Assembly (NCBI RefSeq): GCF_009937975.1
Contig: NZ_AP018441.1
Span: forward strand, 1,054,001 to 1,118,000
Source: Undibacterium sp. YM2
GTDB taxonomy: Bacteria; Pseudomonadota; Gammaproteobacteria; Burkholderiales; Burkholderiaceae_D
Direction: 5' to 3'
Length of the DNA stretch: 64,000 bases
The translations under genes and the position numbers were made by a program. Of this stretch, positions 54,052 through 61,506 are shown in pieces; within the stretch, counting starts at the first letter, position 1; each line of letters starts with the position of its first letter. A model generated the notes under the pieces. It was not told the origin of the DNA. It was given only the letters and a program-made list of their open reading frames with translations, and made no database searches.

Positions 54052-55433
54052 GAAAGTGTCCTGCGCATATGGTTAAGAAGGTCAAAGCGGGTAATCAGGC
54101 CATAAAACTGCTTTTCCGGTTTATCGGCTGCAATGATGGCGACCAGGCCGCGGCCCAGTGTTGCGCGTAATGCAGCGATGCTGGCATCTGGTGCCAGGGT
54201 TTCTATCTGGCTGGTCATGGTGTCTTCCACTGCACTGCGGAACAGGCTGGCATCGGCAGATACTTTCAACAGCAGGTCTGATTCATCAATGATACCGATA
54301 ATCGCGCCATCGCGTATGACAGGCAGTTGTGATATATCGGCACTGCGCATGCGGTTGAAAGCCACCATCAGGGTGTCGCTGGCGTTCACGCTGATGACGC
54401 CGCCTTCATCGTAACGGCGGCTGATGATATCGCGCAGGTCGTGATAGTTTTTACGCTTGAGCAAGCCCTGGTCTGTCATCCAGTTGTCGTTATACACCTT
54501 GGACAGATAGCGTGTGCCAGTGTCGCAGACAAAAGTGACCACGCGCTTGGGTGTGGTCTGGGTGCGGCAATAGCGCAGGGCGGCGGCCAGCAGGGTGCCA
54601 GTCGAAGAGCCTGCCAGTATGCCTTCTGCGCGCAGCAGTTCACGTGCCGTACCAAAGCTCTCTGCATCATCAATCGTATAGGCATGCTTGACCGAACTCA
54701 TGTCGGCAATGCCGGGGATGAAATCTTCACCTATGCCTTCGACCGCCCAGGAGCCGCTGACTTCATTGACATTGCCTGTTTCTATGTACTCGGCAAGGAT
54801 GGAACCCTTGGGGTCGGCCAGCACGAATTCCAGTTCAGGCTGGACCTTGTTGAAATAACGTGTCAGGCCCGTCAGGGTACCGGCAGAGCCTACGCCAACG
54901 ACGATGGCATCGACTTTATGGTCAGTCTGTGCCCAGATTTCTGGCCCCGTCGTGGTTTCATGCGCTAGCGGATTGGCTGGATTATTGAACTGGTCGGCAA
55001 AGAAGGAGCCGGGTATCTCTTTGGCCAGGCGGGCCGCATAGTCCTGGTAATACTCAGGGTGGCCCTTGCCTACATCCGAGCGGGTGATGTGGACTTCTGC
55101 ACCCATGGCTTTCAAATGCAGGATTTTTTCTGTGGACATCTTGTCTGGTACCACCAGCACCACGCGGTAACCCTTGGCGCGTGCTACCAGTGCGAGGCCC
55201 AGGCCAGTATTGCCAGCCGTTGCCTCGATTACGGTGCCACATGCCTGCAAGCGGCCTTCGCGTTCTGCAGTTTCTATCATGGACCTGCCTATGCGGTCCT
55301 TGATGGAGCCGCCAGGGTTTTGTGATTCCAGTTTGAGGAATAATTCACATGGCCCTGTATCAAAGCGGGTAACCTTGACCATGGGCGTATTGCCAATCAA
55401 CGCAAGTACTGCGGGATCAGTTTGTTTTGTCAT
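54048..55433 (-). CDS. cystathionine beta-synthase with C-terminal CBS domains
   Basis: A 461-residue PLP enzyme. The catalytic domain has NPGGSIKDRIGRS with the PLP Lys, ATAGNTGLGLALVA and GSSTGTLLAAALRY. Two CBS domains (about residues 340-455) follow, for instance INASDTLMVAFNRMRS-like and AIIGIIDESDLLL. It condenses serine and homocysteine to cystathionine. No heme-binding N-terminal extension, as in the animal enzyme, is present. The ATG at 55433 has AGGAG ten bases upstream. It forms an operon with the next enzyme of the pathway. Confidence 0.9.
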   Translation of the reverse strand: MTKQTDPAVLALIGNTPMVKVTRFDTGPCELFLKLESQNPGGSIKDRIGRSMIETAEREGRLQACGTVIEATAGNTGLGLALVARAKGYRVVLVVPDKMSTEKILHLKAMGAEVHITRSDVGKGHPEYYQDYAARLAKEIPGSFFADQFNNPANPLAHETTTGPEIWAQTDHKVDAIVVGVGSAGTLTGLTRYFNKVQPELEFVLADPKGSILAEYIETGNVNEVSGSWAVEGIGEDFIPGIADMSSVKHAYTIDDAESFGTARELLRAEGILAGSSTGTLLAAALRYCRTQTTPKRVVTFVCDTGTRYLSKVYNDNWMTDQGLLKRKNYHDLRDIISRRYDEGGVISVNASDTLMVAFNRMRSADISQLPVIRDGAIIGIIDESDLLLKVSADASLFRSAVEDTMTSQIETLAPDASIAALRATLGRGLVAIIAADKPEKQFYGLITRFDLLNHMRRTLS

Positions 55434-55829
55434 CTTAGTGTGCTCCTGGGTGCATACGATATGTTGCGACAGGTTTAGCATTTGTTTATGAGGCAGCTAT
55501 GCTAGCTATTTCATCTCCTGAGGCTAAGGAATTTTTCCAACTAAGCATAGTTGGAAAATGATTTACTTGCATTTGGGTAAAACTAGTTTTGAGGTCAAAG
55601 TGGCAAGTATGGGGATAGTATAGCCATAGTTTGGAAAATTGCTGGGGTATATGCGGTTTGCTTATATCGAGGCTTTGAGTATTTATGTTTGTGCAATGGG
55701 GGGCTGGTTGAGGCACTAAGGATTATTGTGGTTTTATGTTATTCGTCAAATCGCTCTGATTTGAAGTCGAAGAGCGTCTGGCTTCATTTGGCTGATTGAG
55801 CAGCGCATGACTGCAATCTATATAACGTC

Positions 55830-55854
55830 ATTCCAGCGTGCTTTTGGCTGGAAT
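55830..55854. repeat. REP-like palindromic element
   Basis: ATTCCAGC and GCTGGAAT pair around 9 bases inside the phrase CGTCATTCCAGCGTGC. Extragenic hairpins beginning GTCATTCC with a GGAATCCAGTG right end are common dispersed repeats in betaproteobacteria. Only one copy is in this window, so its repeat nature is inferred. Confidence 0.5.
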
Positions 55855-56281
55855 CCAGTGGCGTTCGTAGTGTACCGAGAGGTCTATTAATTTCAGGTTT
55901 GAGGGATTTTATGGATTAGATTTTTTAAATCCGCATACGTAATTTGCGATTGCAGGCCGGTGGTAGACCGGCAGCTACACACCTTTTTGCTTCGCCAAAA
56001 GGCGACCCAGGCGTCGATTCCACTGCGCCGCTTGCAAGCGGCTTAGATGTTGTCAGCGCAAAGCATGTTGCACGAAACCCCTGCTACACTTCAAACAGCG
56101 GCCCTTCTTAATCCATTTTCTGTACCGCACAAACGGCATCGACACATGCGAACTGCGGACAGTCAAACCCAACTGCAACGTCAAACCCAGCAGCAACATC
56201 AATGCGACCTTGATTTATATTCGTGAATGCACGGCGAATCGTCTAATGTCAGATGAGTTCATCCGGTCTATCCACAGCCCA

Positions 56282-56310
56282 AAAAAATAAATGCCGCGCA
56301 AGGCGGCATT
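56282..56310 (-). terminator. rho-independent terminator of the MFS gene
   Basis: On the minus strand an 8-bp stem (AATGCCGC with GCGGCATT) around a 5-base loop is followed by TATTTTTTT. It lies about 75 bases past the MFS transporter stop codon. Confidence 0.82.
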
Positions 56311-56384
56311 GAAAGTGGGGGACTTGTTACTTTAAAGCGTGAACGGTTGGGACGAGCCGCCTTTATTTTGTTGTGTACTGCATG

Positions 56385-57719
56385 TCAGTTTTCTGTTTGC
56401 CCTTCTTTATGATGGAAGGGCGCAAACCAGCATACCGCAAATGAGGGGATAGTGGCCAGCATGACGAAGATGAAATAATTTGTATATCCCAGTAATTGCT
56501 GCAAGTGGCCACTGATGACGCCGGTGACCATCATACACAGGCCCATGAGGCCGGTGCCGAAGGCGTAGTGTGTCGTCGTGTATTTACCGGGGGCTAACTG
56601 CTGCATCAGGTAGATCATGAAACCGACGGAGCCAAAGCCAAAGAAGAATTTTTCGATAGCAACGCCAGCGGTGATTAGCCAAAGGCTTTCTGGCTGGAAG
56701 ATGCTCATGACCAAAAAGCTGGCATTCGGGATATTCACTGCACAGCAGAGTATGAAAAGCGTCGGTTGCAAACCACGCTTGGCGACAAACCAGCCGCCGA
56801 GCAAGGAGCCGAGCAAAACGGCGATCAGGCCATACGTGCCATAGGTCAGCCCCAGCATTTCATTCGATAAACCCAGTCCACCCTTGCTGACGGGATCGAC
56901 CATGAAGAAAGGGCCGATTTTTTCCAGGAAGCCTATACTGAGACGGAACAGGAAGGCGAAAGCGATCATCAGCCAGACATCGCGTTTCTGGAAAAAGGTG
57001 ATGAAAGAGTCGCGCAAGATGAACAGGGCTTCACCCACATTGGCAGGTGTGTTTTCTGCCTTCGCACCGTCTGGCATGGTGCGCAGATGCCATGCTGCCA
57101 TCAGGGCCATGACTCCAGCGACGATGAGGAAAATGATGCGCCAGGCATCCATCCAGTCTGCACCAAATACCTTGGGGTCATGATGGAAAAAATCGGTATG
57201 CAACTTGCCACTCAAATACACCAGGCCACCTGCCGCCACGATGGGGCCTATATTCCAGCTCAGACTCTGGATGCCGCAATACAGGGACTGTGCCTTGCTG
57301 TTCAGTGAGGTGACATACACGCCGTCAGCCGCAATATCCTGGGTGGCTCCGAGGAAGGAAATGATCCAGAACAGGCTCATCAGTATCAGCATGTAGTTCG
57401 GCAGTGACATGACCAGCGCGACACCGACAAAGCCGACGGCTATGATCAGTTGCGTGCAAATGACAAAGAATTTCTTGGTCTTGTACATTTCTACAAAAGA
57501 CGCAAACAGAGGCTTGATGGTATAGGCGAGAATCAGGTAACTCGCATATTCAGCGGCCTTGCCATTGTCCATGCCCATGTTCTTGAACATGATGGCGCTG
57601 ACATTGGTCAGCATCATATAGGCCAGCGCCATCGTAAAGTAAGTGGTTGGCACCCAGTACAAGGGCGACCTTCTGACCGGATTTACCGGCGGAATATTGA
57701 CTTCTGTCTCAGTAATCAT
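56385..57719 (-). CDS. AmpG-like MFS transporter, probable sugar importer
   Basis: A 444-residue, 12-helix protein. The N-terminus PLYWVPTTYFTMALAYMML, the segment GATQDIAADGVYVTSLN and the closing helices are AmpG/SLC33-like. AmpG itself imports muropeptides, but the neighbouring beta-glucosidase and TonB receptor suggest a beta-glucoside or oligosaccharide here. I chose the ATG at 57719; a GTG three codons upstream is possible. A LacI-type palindrome lies 206 bases upstream of its start, and a terminator follows it. Confidence 0.8.
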   Translation of the reverse strand: MITETEVNIPPVNPVRRSPLYWVPTTYFTMALAYMMLTNVSAIMFKNMGMDNGKAAEYASYLILAYTIKPLFASFVEMYKTKKFFVICTQLIIAVGFVGVALVMSLPNYMLILMSLFWIISFLGATQDIAADGVYVTSLNSKAQSLYCGIQSLSWNIGPIVAAGGLVYLSGKLHTDFFHHDPKVFGADWMDAWRIIFLIVAGVMALMAAWHLRTMPDGAKAENTPANVGEALFILRDSFITFFQKRDVWLMIAFAFLFRLSIGFLEKIGPFFMVDPVSKGGLGLSNEMLGLTYGTYGLIAVLLGSLLGGWFVAKRGLQPTLFILCCAVNIPNASFLVMSIFQPESLWLITAGVAIEKFFFGFGSVGFMIYLMQQLAPGKYTTTHYAFGTGLMGLCMMVTGVISGHLQQLLGYTNYFIFVMLATIPSFAVCWFAPFHHKEGQTEN

Positions 57720-57924
57720 GGGCTGCACGCTTCTTTATAAGTAGGCGGCATGCCTGCCGGTTTTCCTTTCTGCATAGCCCGTCATGGAGCGATGCATGAA
57801 ATGATGCTCACTTGTTATCTGCCAGTACAGAATCCTCTTTGTGGAGGATATGACCAGTCATGAATGACAAATGAGTTGGCAGGCTGTCTCGTTAATAGTT
57901 TTAATTGGAACCGGTCATCATTTA

Positions 57925-57938
57925 TGAAAACCTTTTCA
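57925..57938. promoter_or_regulatory. LacI-family-type operator 1 (near MFS gene)
   Basis: TGAAAACCTTTTCA has two perfect arms (TGAAAA and TTTTCA) around CC instead of the usual central CG. It is about 206 bases upstream of the transporter ATG. Confidence 0.65.
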
Positions 57939-58292
57939 AGCGCAGAATAACATGAATTTTTAAAACGGAGCATTGCATTCGCAAAAAAATATAAACGGAT
58001 ACTGAAAATCTTCCCGGATTGATAGCTTGATTCCTATGGAGAACGTCTTGTTTACAGCGTCAGCCGGGCAATGGTGACTCAGGTATTTGAATTGAAATCG
58101 TGTTGTATTCTCAGCAGAGAAACAGGGGGTTACGAGTGAAATTGATTTCAGTGCAGACATTGGAGATATGCAGCATGCGGCATGACAAAATCTGCATTTT
58201 TGAAGCTGGTTCACAATTTTATAGAGGGATGAATACAGTTTGCGAAAGTCTGGCGTTGACAGCCTACATATCCGGTGATAAATTCCCATTTG

Positions 58293-58306
58293 TGAAAACG
58301 TTTTCA
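58293..58306. promoter_or_regulatory. LacI-family-type operator 2
   Basis: TGAAAACGTTTTCA is a perfect 14-bp palindrome with central CG, as bound by LacI/GalR-family repressors. It lies midway between the two divergent genes. Confidence 0.75.
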
Positions 58307-58408
58307 ATAATTTGTTCAAATAATCTTCATGTTGATTGTTTTGAGGTGTGAGCAGCGATTTTCGTTTCTACCTTGATTAATGAGCAAAAAATCATTTTTT
58401 ACGATAAT

Positions 58409-58424
58409 TTGAAAACGGTTTCAA
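58409..58424. promoter_or_regulatory. LacI-family-type operator 3 (near beta-glucosidase)
   Basis: TTGAAAACGGTTTCAA is a 16-bp dyad with central CG and one mismatched pair. It is about 154 bases upstream of the glucosidase ATG and 103 bases from operator 2, a spacing that could allow looping or joint binding. Confidence 0.75.
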
Positions 58425-58577
58425 ATAAATGCATGCTGCATTGACACCTGGGTTTGGGCCCGGTGTTTGCAAGAGGACGGCTTGTAGTCAATTCCTGAGC
58501 AATGAAGCATGACAACTTATAAGAACAGTATGCATGCTTGCCACAAGCAGCATGCAAATTTATCCAAAAAAGAGACC

Positions 58578-59915
58578 ATGACTAATCCATCAACGATGCC
58601 CGAGTTTTCCCCTGCTTTTACCTGGGGCGTTGCCACCAGTGCCTATCAGATAGAAGGGGCCGCAGCCACTGATGGCCGTGGCCCTTCCATCTGGGATACC
58701 TTTACCCACACGCCTGGGACTATCATTGACGGCAGCACCGGCGACGTGGCTTGTGACCATTACCATCGCTATGCTGAAGACGTAGGTATCATTGCCGGCC
58801 TGGGCTTGAAGGCTTATCGTTTTTCCGTATCCTGGTCACGGGTGCAGCCCCTGGGTTATGGTGACTGGAATGAAAAAGGCTTCGAATTTTATTCCCGCTT
58901 GCTGGATAAGCTGGAAGAGCATGGCATAGCGGCCCACCTGACTTTGTATCACTGGGATTTGCCCCAGGGCTTGCAAGACCTGGGTGGCTGGCTCAACCGC
59001 GATACTTGCCTGCGCTTTGCCGAATATGCAGCAGAAATTGCGCGCCGCTATGGTCATCGCCTTGCCAGCATCGCTACTCATAATGAACCCTGGTGTACTG
59101 CCAATCTTGGTTATGGCAATGCTCAGTTCGCACCCGGCGTGGCGGATACTGCACTATCGATACAGGTGTCGCACCATCTTTTGCTGTCGCATGGCCTGGC
59201 TCTGCAAGCCATGCGCGCCATCAATTGTCCGGCCAAGCTAGGCATAGTCCTGAATCAGTGGCCAGCTATGCCAGCCACCGACTCAACTGCGGACATTGCC
59301 CAGGCAGAATGGGAATATGCACGTTCTGTACAATGGTTCATGGACCCGATCTTCAAAGGAACTTATCCACAAAAGGCGCTGGACCGCATGGATATGAGCA
59401 AGTTTCATGTGCATGCAGAAGACATGGATATCATTCGCCAGCCTCTGGATTTTCTTGGTGTGAATTATTATTTCCGTGCTTTTGTCAGTACCGACAATCC
59501 ACCCAAGCAGCCGGAAGGCAAGCTCGGTTTCAGTGATATGGGCTGGGAAGTTTACCCCTCAGGCATGACAGATTTATTGTTGAAACTGCGTGCCGAATAT
59601 CCGGCCTTGCCACCGATTTACATCACTGAAAACGGCATGGCCGTTGCTGACAAACTGGAGAATGGCAAAGTGCATGATGAGCAGCGCATCAAATACCTGC
59701 AATTACACTTCCAGGCCATGCATGATGCAATCGCCGGAGGTGTTGATGTGCAAGGCTATTTTTACTGGAGTTTGCTGGATAATTTTGAGTGGAATTCAGG
59801 CTATGCGAAGCGCTTTGGCCTGGTGTATCTGGATTACGCAACTCAGCAGCGTACCCTGAAAGACAGCGCATACTGGTATCGTGATTTTGTCAGCAAGCAG
59901 TTGCAAAGCAAATGA
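58578..59915 (+). CDS. GH1 beta-glucosidase
   Basis: A 445-residue glycoside hydrolase of family 1. The opening FTWGVATSAYQIEGA is the GH1 N-terminal signature. The acid/base Glu170 is in THNEPW and the nucleophile Glu351 in YITENGM. NYYFR and WSLLDNFEWNSGYAKRFGLVY are further hallmarks. The length is typical. I chose the ATG at 58578 with SD AGAG; an upstream frame extension of 23 residues lacks conservation. It cleaves terminal beta-glucosyl residues, probably in the cytoplasm as no signal peptide is seen. Its promoter region carries LacI-type operators. Confidence 0.95.
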   Translation: MTNPSTMPEFSPAFTWGVATSAYQIEGAAATDGRGPSIWDTFTHTPGTIIDGSTGDVACDHYHRYAEDVGIIAGLGLKAYRFSVSWSRVQPLGYGDWNEKGFEFYSRLLDKLEEHGIAAHLTLYHWDLPQGLQDLGGWLNRDTCLRFAEYAAEIARRYGHRLASIATHNEPWCTANLGYGNAQFAPGVADTALSIQVSHHLLLSHGLALQAMRAINCPAKLGIVLNQWPAMPATDSTADIAQAEWEYARSVQWFMDPIFKGTYPQKALDRMDMSKFHVHAEDMDIIRQPLDFLGVNYYFRAFVSTDNPPKQPEGKLGFSDMGWEVYPSGMTDLLLKLRAEYPALPPIYITENGMAVADKLENGKVHDEQRIKYLQLHFQAMHDAIAGGVDVQGYFYWSLLDNFEWNSGYAKRFGLVYLDYATQQRTLKDSAYWYRDFVSKQLQSK

Positions 59916-60009
59916 GTTACAGAGCATTTTCCCATCAAAAGTAAATAGCCAGAACTGGATTTTCCTGTTAATTTCAGGTTTTCAAAAAACAAGAAAACCT
60001 GAATTTCGT

Positions 60010-60756
60010 ATGAGCGAAGAACTGGATGAATTCGACGAGCTCGATTGCGCTCAACATGGTAAGGCACATACAACTTACGTATGTGAACACCTGATCGCCG
60101 AACCCGTGCAGAAGTGGCATTGCGATTATCCTGATGCCGACAACCCTTGGCCGGATGCGTGGTGTGCGGTATGTGATGCCCATTACCAGACTGCAGGAGA
60201 ATGGAATGAGAGCAACGAAAACCTCGTGCCCATCAAATTGCTTTGTCACAGCTGCTATGAAGATGCCCGTTCTGCCAGTCTGGGCAGGATGAATGGGGAG
60301 CTTCTCACAAAATGGAACGATTTCCTTGATACCTGCTATGAAGACTTGCAAAAGAAAAATGCGCAGCTGAATCAAGAATTTGACCTGGGATCTCACAAGC
60401 GTTATGACTGGGATCAGGCCAGTGGCGAACTGGTGTTTTCCAATAATGGTGTAGCCGCTGTCATTGCCAAAATAGATTTCATAGGTTCTTATTCATCGAA
60501 GACTGATACCTGGCTGTGGGCCTGGGCGAATTTTCATTTACTTGAAAATGTCAGGACCAGCGTGCAGGCAGTACGTGACTTTGGTGAATTGCATGACTAC
60601 CCATGCCTGACCACGCCCAAATGGGCAGCAGAAAAAGTGAATGCCTGGGAAATGGCTGCGGTTGCAGCCTGTGTGCTTAATGCCAGAGGCGTATACCAAA
60701 GTCCTTTTGAAGGCGGTGCCAGCTTTCTACTGATACGTGAAATCTCATCAGCCTGA
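60010..60756 (+). CDS. DUF6882-like protein with cysteine-rich N-terminus
   Basis: A 248-residue protein read from the ATG at 60010, where the acidic start (MSEELDEFDELD) is followed by a Cys/His-rich segment (CAQHGKAHTTYVCEHL, WCAVCDAHY, LLCHSCYED) that could bind zinc. Residues from about 115 onward (ELVFSNNGVAAVIAKIDFIG, SKTDTWLWAWANFHL) resemble DUF6882. The function of that domain is unknown. A good SD is not obvious. The upstream frame to 59881 overlaps the glucosidase end and was rejected. Confidence 0.65.
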   Translation: MSEELDEFDELDCAQHGKAHTTYVCEHLIAEPVQKWHCDYPDADNPWPDAWCAVCDAHYQTAGEWNESNENLVPIKLLCHSCYEDARSASLGRMNGELLTKWNDFLDTCYEDLQKKNAQLNQEFDLGSHKRYDWDQASGELVFSNNGVAAVIAKIDFIGSYSSKTDTWLWAWANFHLLENVRTSVQAVRDFGELHDYPCLTTPKWAAEKVNAWEMAAVAACVLNARGVYQSPFEGGASFLLIREISSA

Positions 60757-60775
60757 GGCAGTCCGCGATAAGAAT

Positions 60776-60805
60776 GCTGAGGCAGGTTTCCGTGCGTGCC
60801 TCAGC
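60776..60805. terminator. hairpin between convergent genes
   Basis: GCTGAGGCA and TGCCTCAGC form a 9-bp stem around 12 bases between the DUF6882-like gene and the cache protein. No T-run follows, so it may be a factor-assisted terminator. Confidence 0.5.
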
Positions 60806-60814
60806 AGGACACCG

Positions 60815-61291
60815 CTACTTATAAATACCGCAACCTATCAAGACATCGCCTACGCGCTCAATGTAGGTCGATTTAGGCTCCATTTGCTTGGTCGTCGGAT
60901 TCGGCCATTTGTAATCGACCCAGCCATGACCTGTTTTGCTGTTGGCAACATCGAGAAAACTTTTGACAATGGGCATGCCATCGGCGTCTTTTAATTCCAG
61001 CAAATTCTTGCCCACCATCTTGGCATTCGCACCATGGGCACGGTTGATGCCGTCGCCATTGGTGTTGTACACAAAAACATATAAATCCTTGACGACAAAT
61101 TGCCCGGTGGGATTATTGAACTCGGCAAAGGCTTTGTCCTTGCCATTTTCTTTGAGATAAGCTGCTGCTCTTTTTACCAGGGCGATTGCTTCATCAGCAC
61201 TTCCCTTGTCTGCGGCAGCAGAGATCTGGCTCAATGCCAGCATGGAAAAACCGACAAGCGCAAGCAAGGATTTGATAAATATTCTTCGCAT
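60815..61291 (-). CDS. exported single-cache-domain protein
   Basis: A 158-residue protein with a signal peptide (cleavage near ISAAAD) and a single cache_2-type domain: AVKRAAAYLKENGKDKAFAE-like helix, KDLYVFVYNTNGDGINRAHG and GHGWVDYKWPNP. Such soluble cache proteins bind small ligands in the periplasm, often organic acids, and some serve as partners of chemoreceptors or kinases. No receptor is next door. It lies near the TonB receptor with its own presumed promoter. Confidence 0.8.
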   Translation of the reverse strand: MRRIFIKSLLALVGFSMLALSQISAAADKGSADEAIALVKRAAAYLKENGKDKAFAEFNNPTGQFVVKDLYVFVYNTNGDGINRAHGANAKMVGKNLLELKDADGMPIVKSFLDVANSKTGHGWVDYKWPNPTTKQMEPKSTYIERVGDVLIGCGIYK

Positions 61292-61444
61292 CTTGATCTC
61301 CTGTTATTAAAAAATACATGGCAAGGGGGAAGCTTTATACTGCTGAGCCAAAATTCATTTTAATGGCGAATTTACGTAATGCAATGTTTGTGATTTGCAC
61401 TTGTGTTAAACAATGCTAAAACGTCTGTTTTCCGGGCGAACAAA

Positions 61445-61476
61445 GAAAAACCCCGGGCCACTTGCGTGGGCCGGGG
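61445..61476 (-). terminator. rho-independent terminator of the TonB receptor gene
   Basis: On the minus strand CCCCGGCCCAC pairs, with one mismatch, with GTGGCCCGGGG, followed by TTTTTC. It lies 31 bases past the receptor stop codon. Confidence 0.8.
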
Positions 61477-61506
61477 CATATATTGCCAGTTTGATTCTAT
61501 GCGCTT

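Larger units (their letters stand above)
55434..56384. other. gene-free stretch of about 950 bases
   Basis: No gene is convincing here. The left end carries the promoter of the transsulfuration pair. 55830-55854 holds a REP-like hairpin. From about 55930 to 56090 a non-start-coded frame reads LQAGGRPAATHLFASPKG and onward, a type of degenerate intergenic sequence that recurs in proteobacterial genomes, here without ATG or SD. The right end is the terminator of the MFS gene. It looks like a repeat-rich spacer. Confidence 0.55.
57720..58577. other. divergent regulatory region, transporter and beta-glucosidase
   Basis: About 860 bases without a convincing gene lie between the divergent MFS transporter and GH1 genes. 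It carries three LacI-family-type palindromes (listed separately). Short frames on both strands (57960-58319 minus, 58100-58351 plus) lack SD sites and family features. The region is AT-rich and is best seen as a large regulatory spacer. Confidence 0.6.

Noticed and set aside
55486-55716. 76-codon minus-strand frame upstream of the transsulfuration pair
   Set aside because: It has no SD and looks like low-information spacer.
57960-58351. Frames on both strands in the glucoside regulatory region
   Set aside because: They lack SD sites and family features and overlap LacI-type operators.
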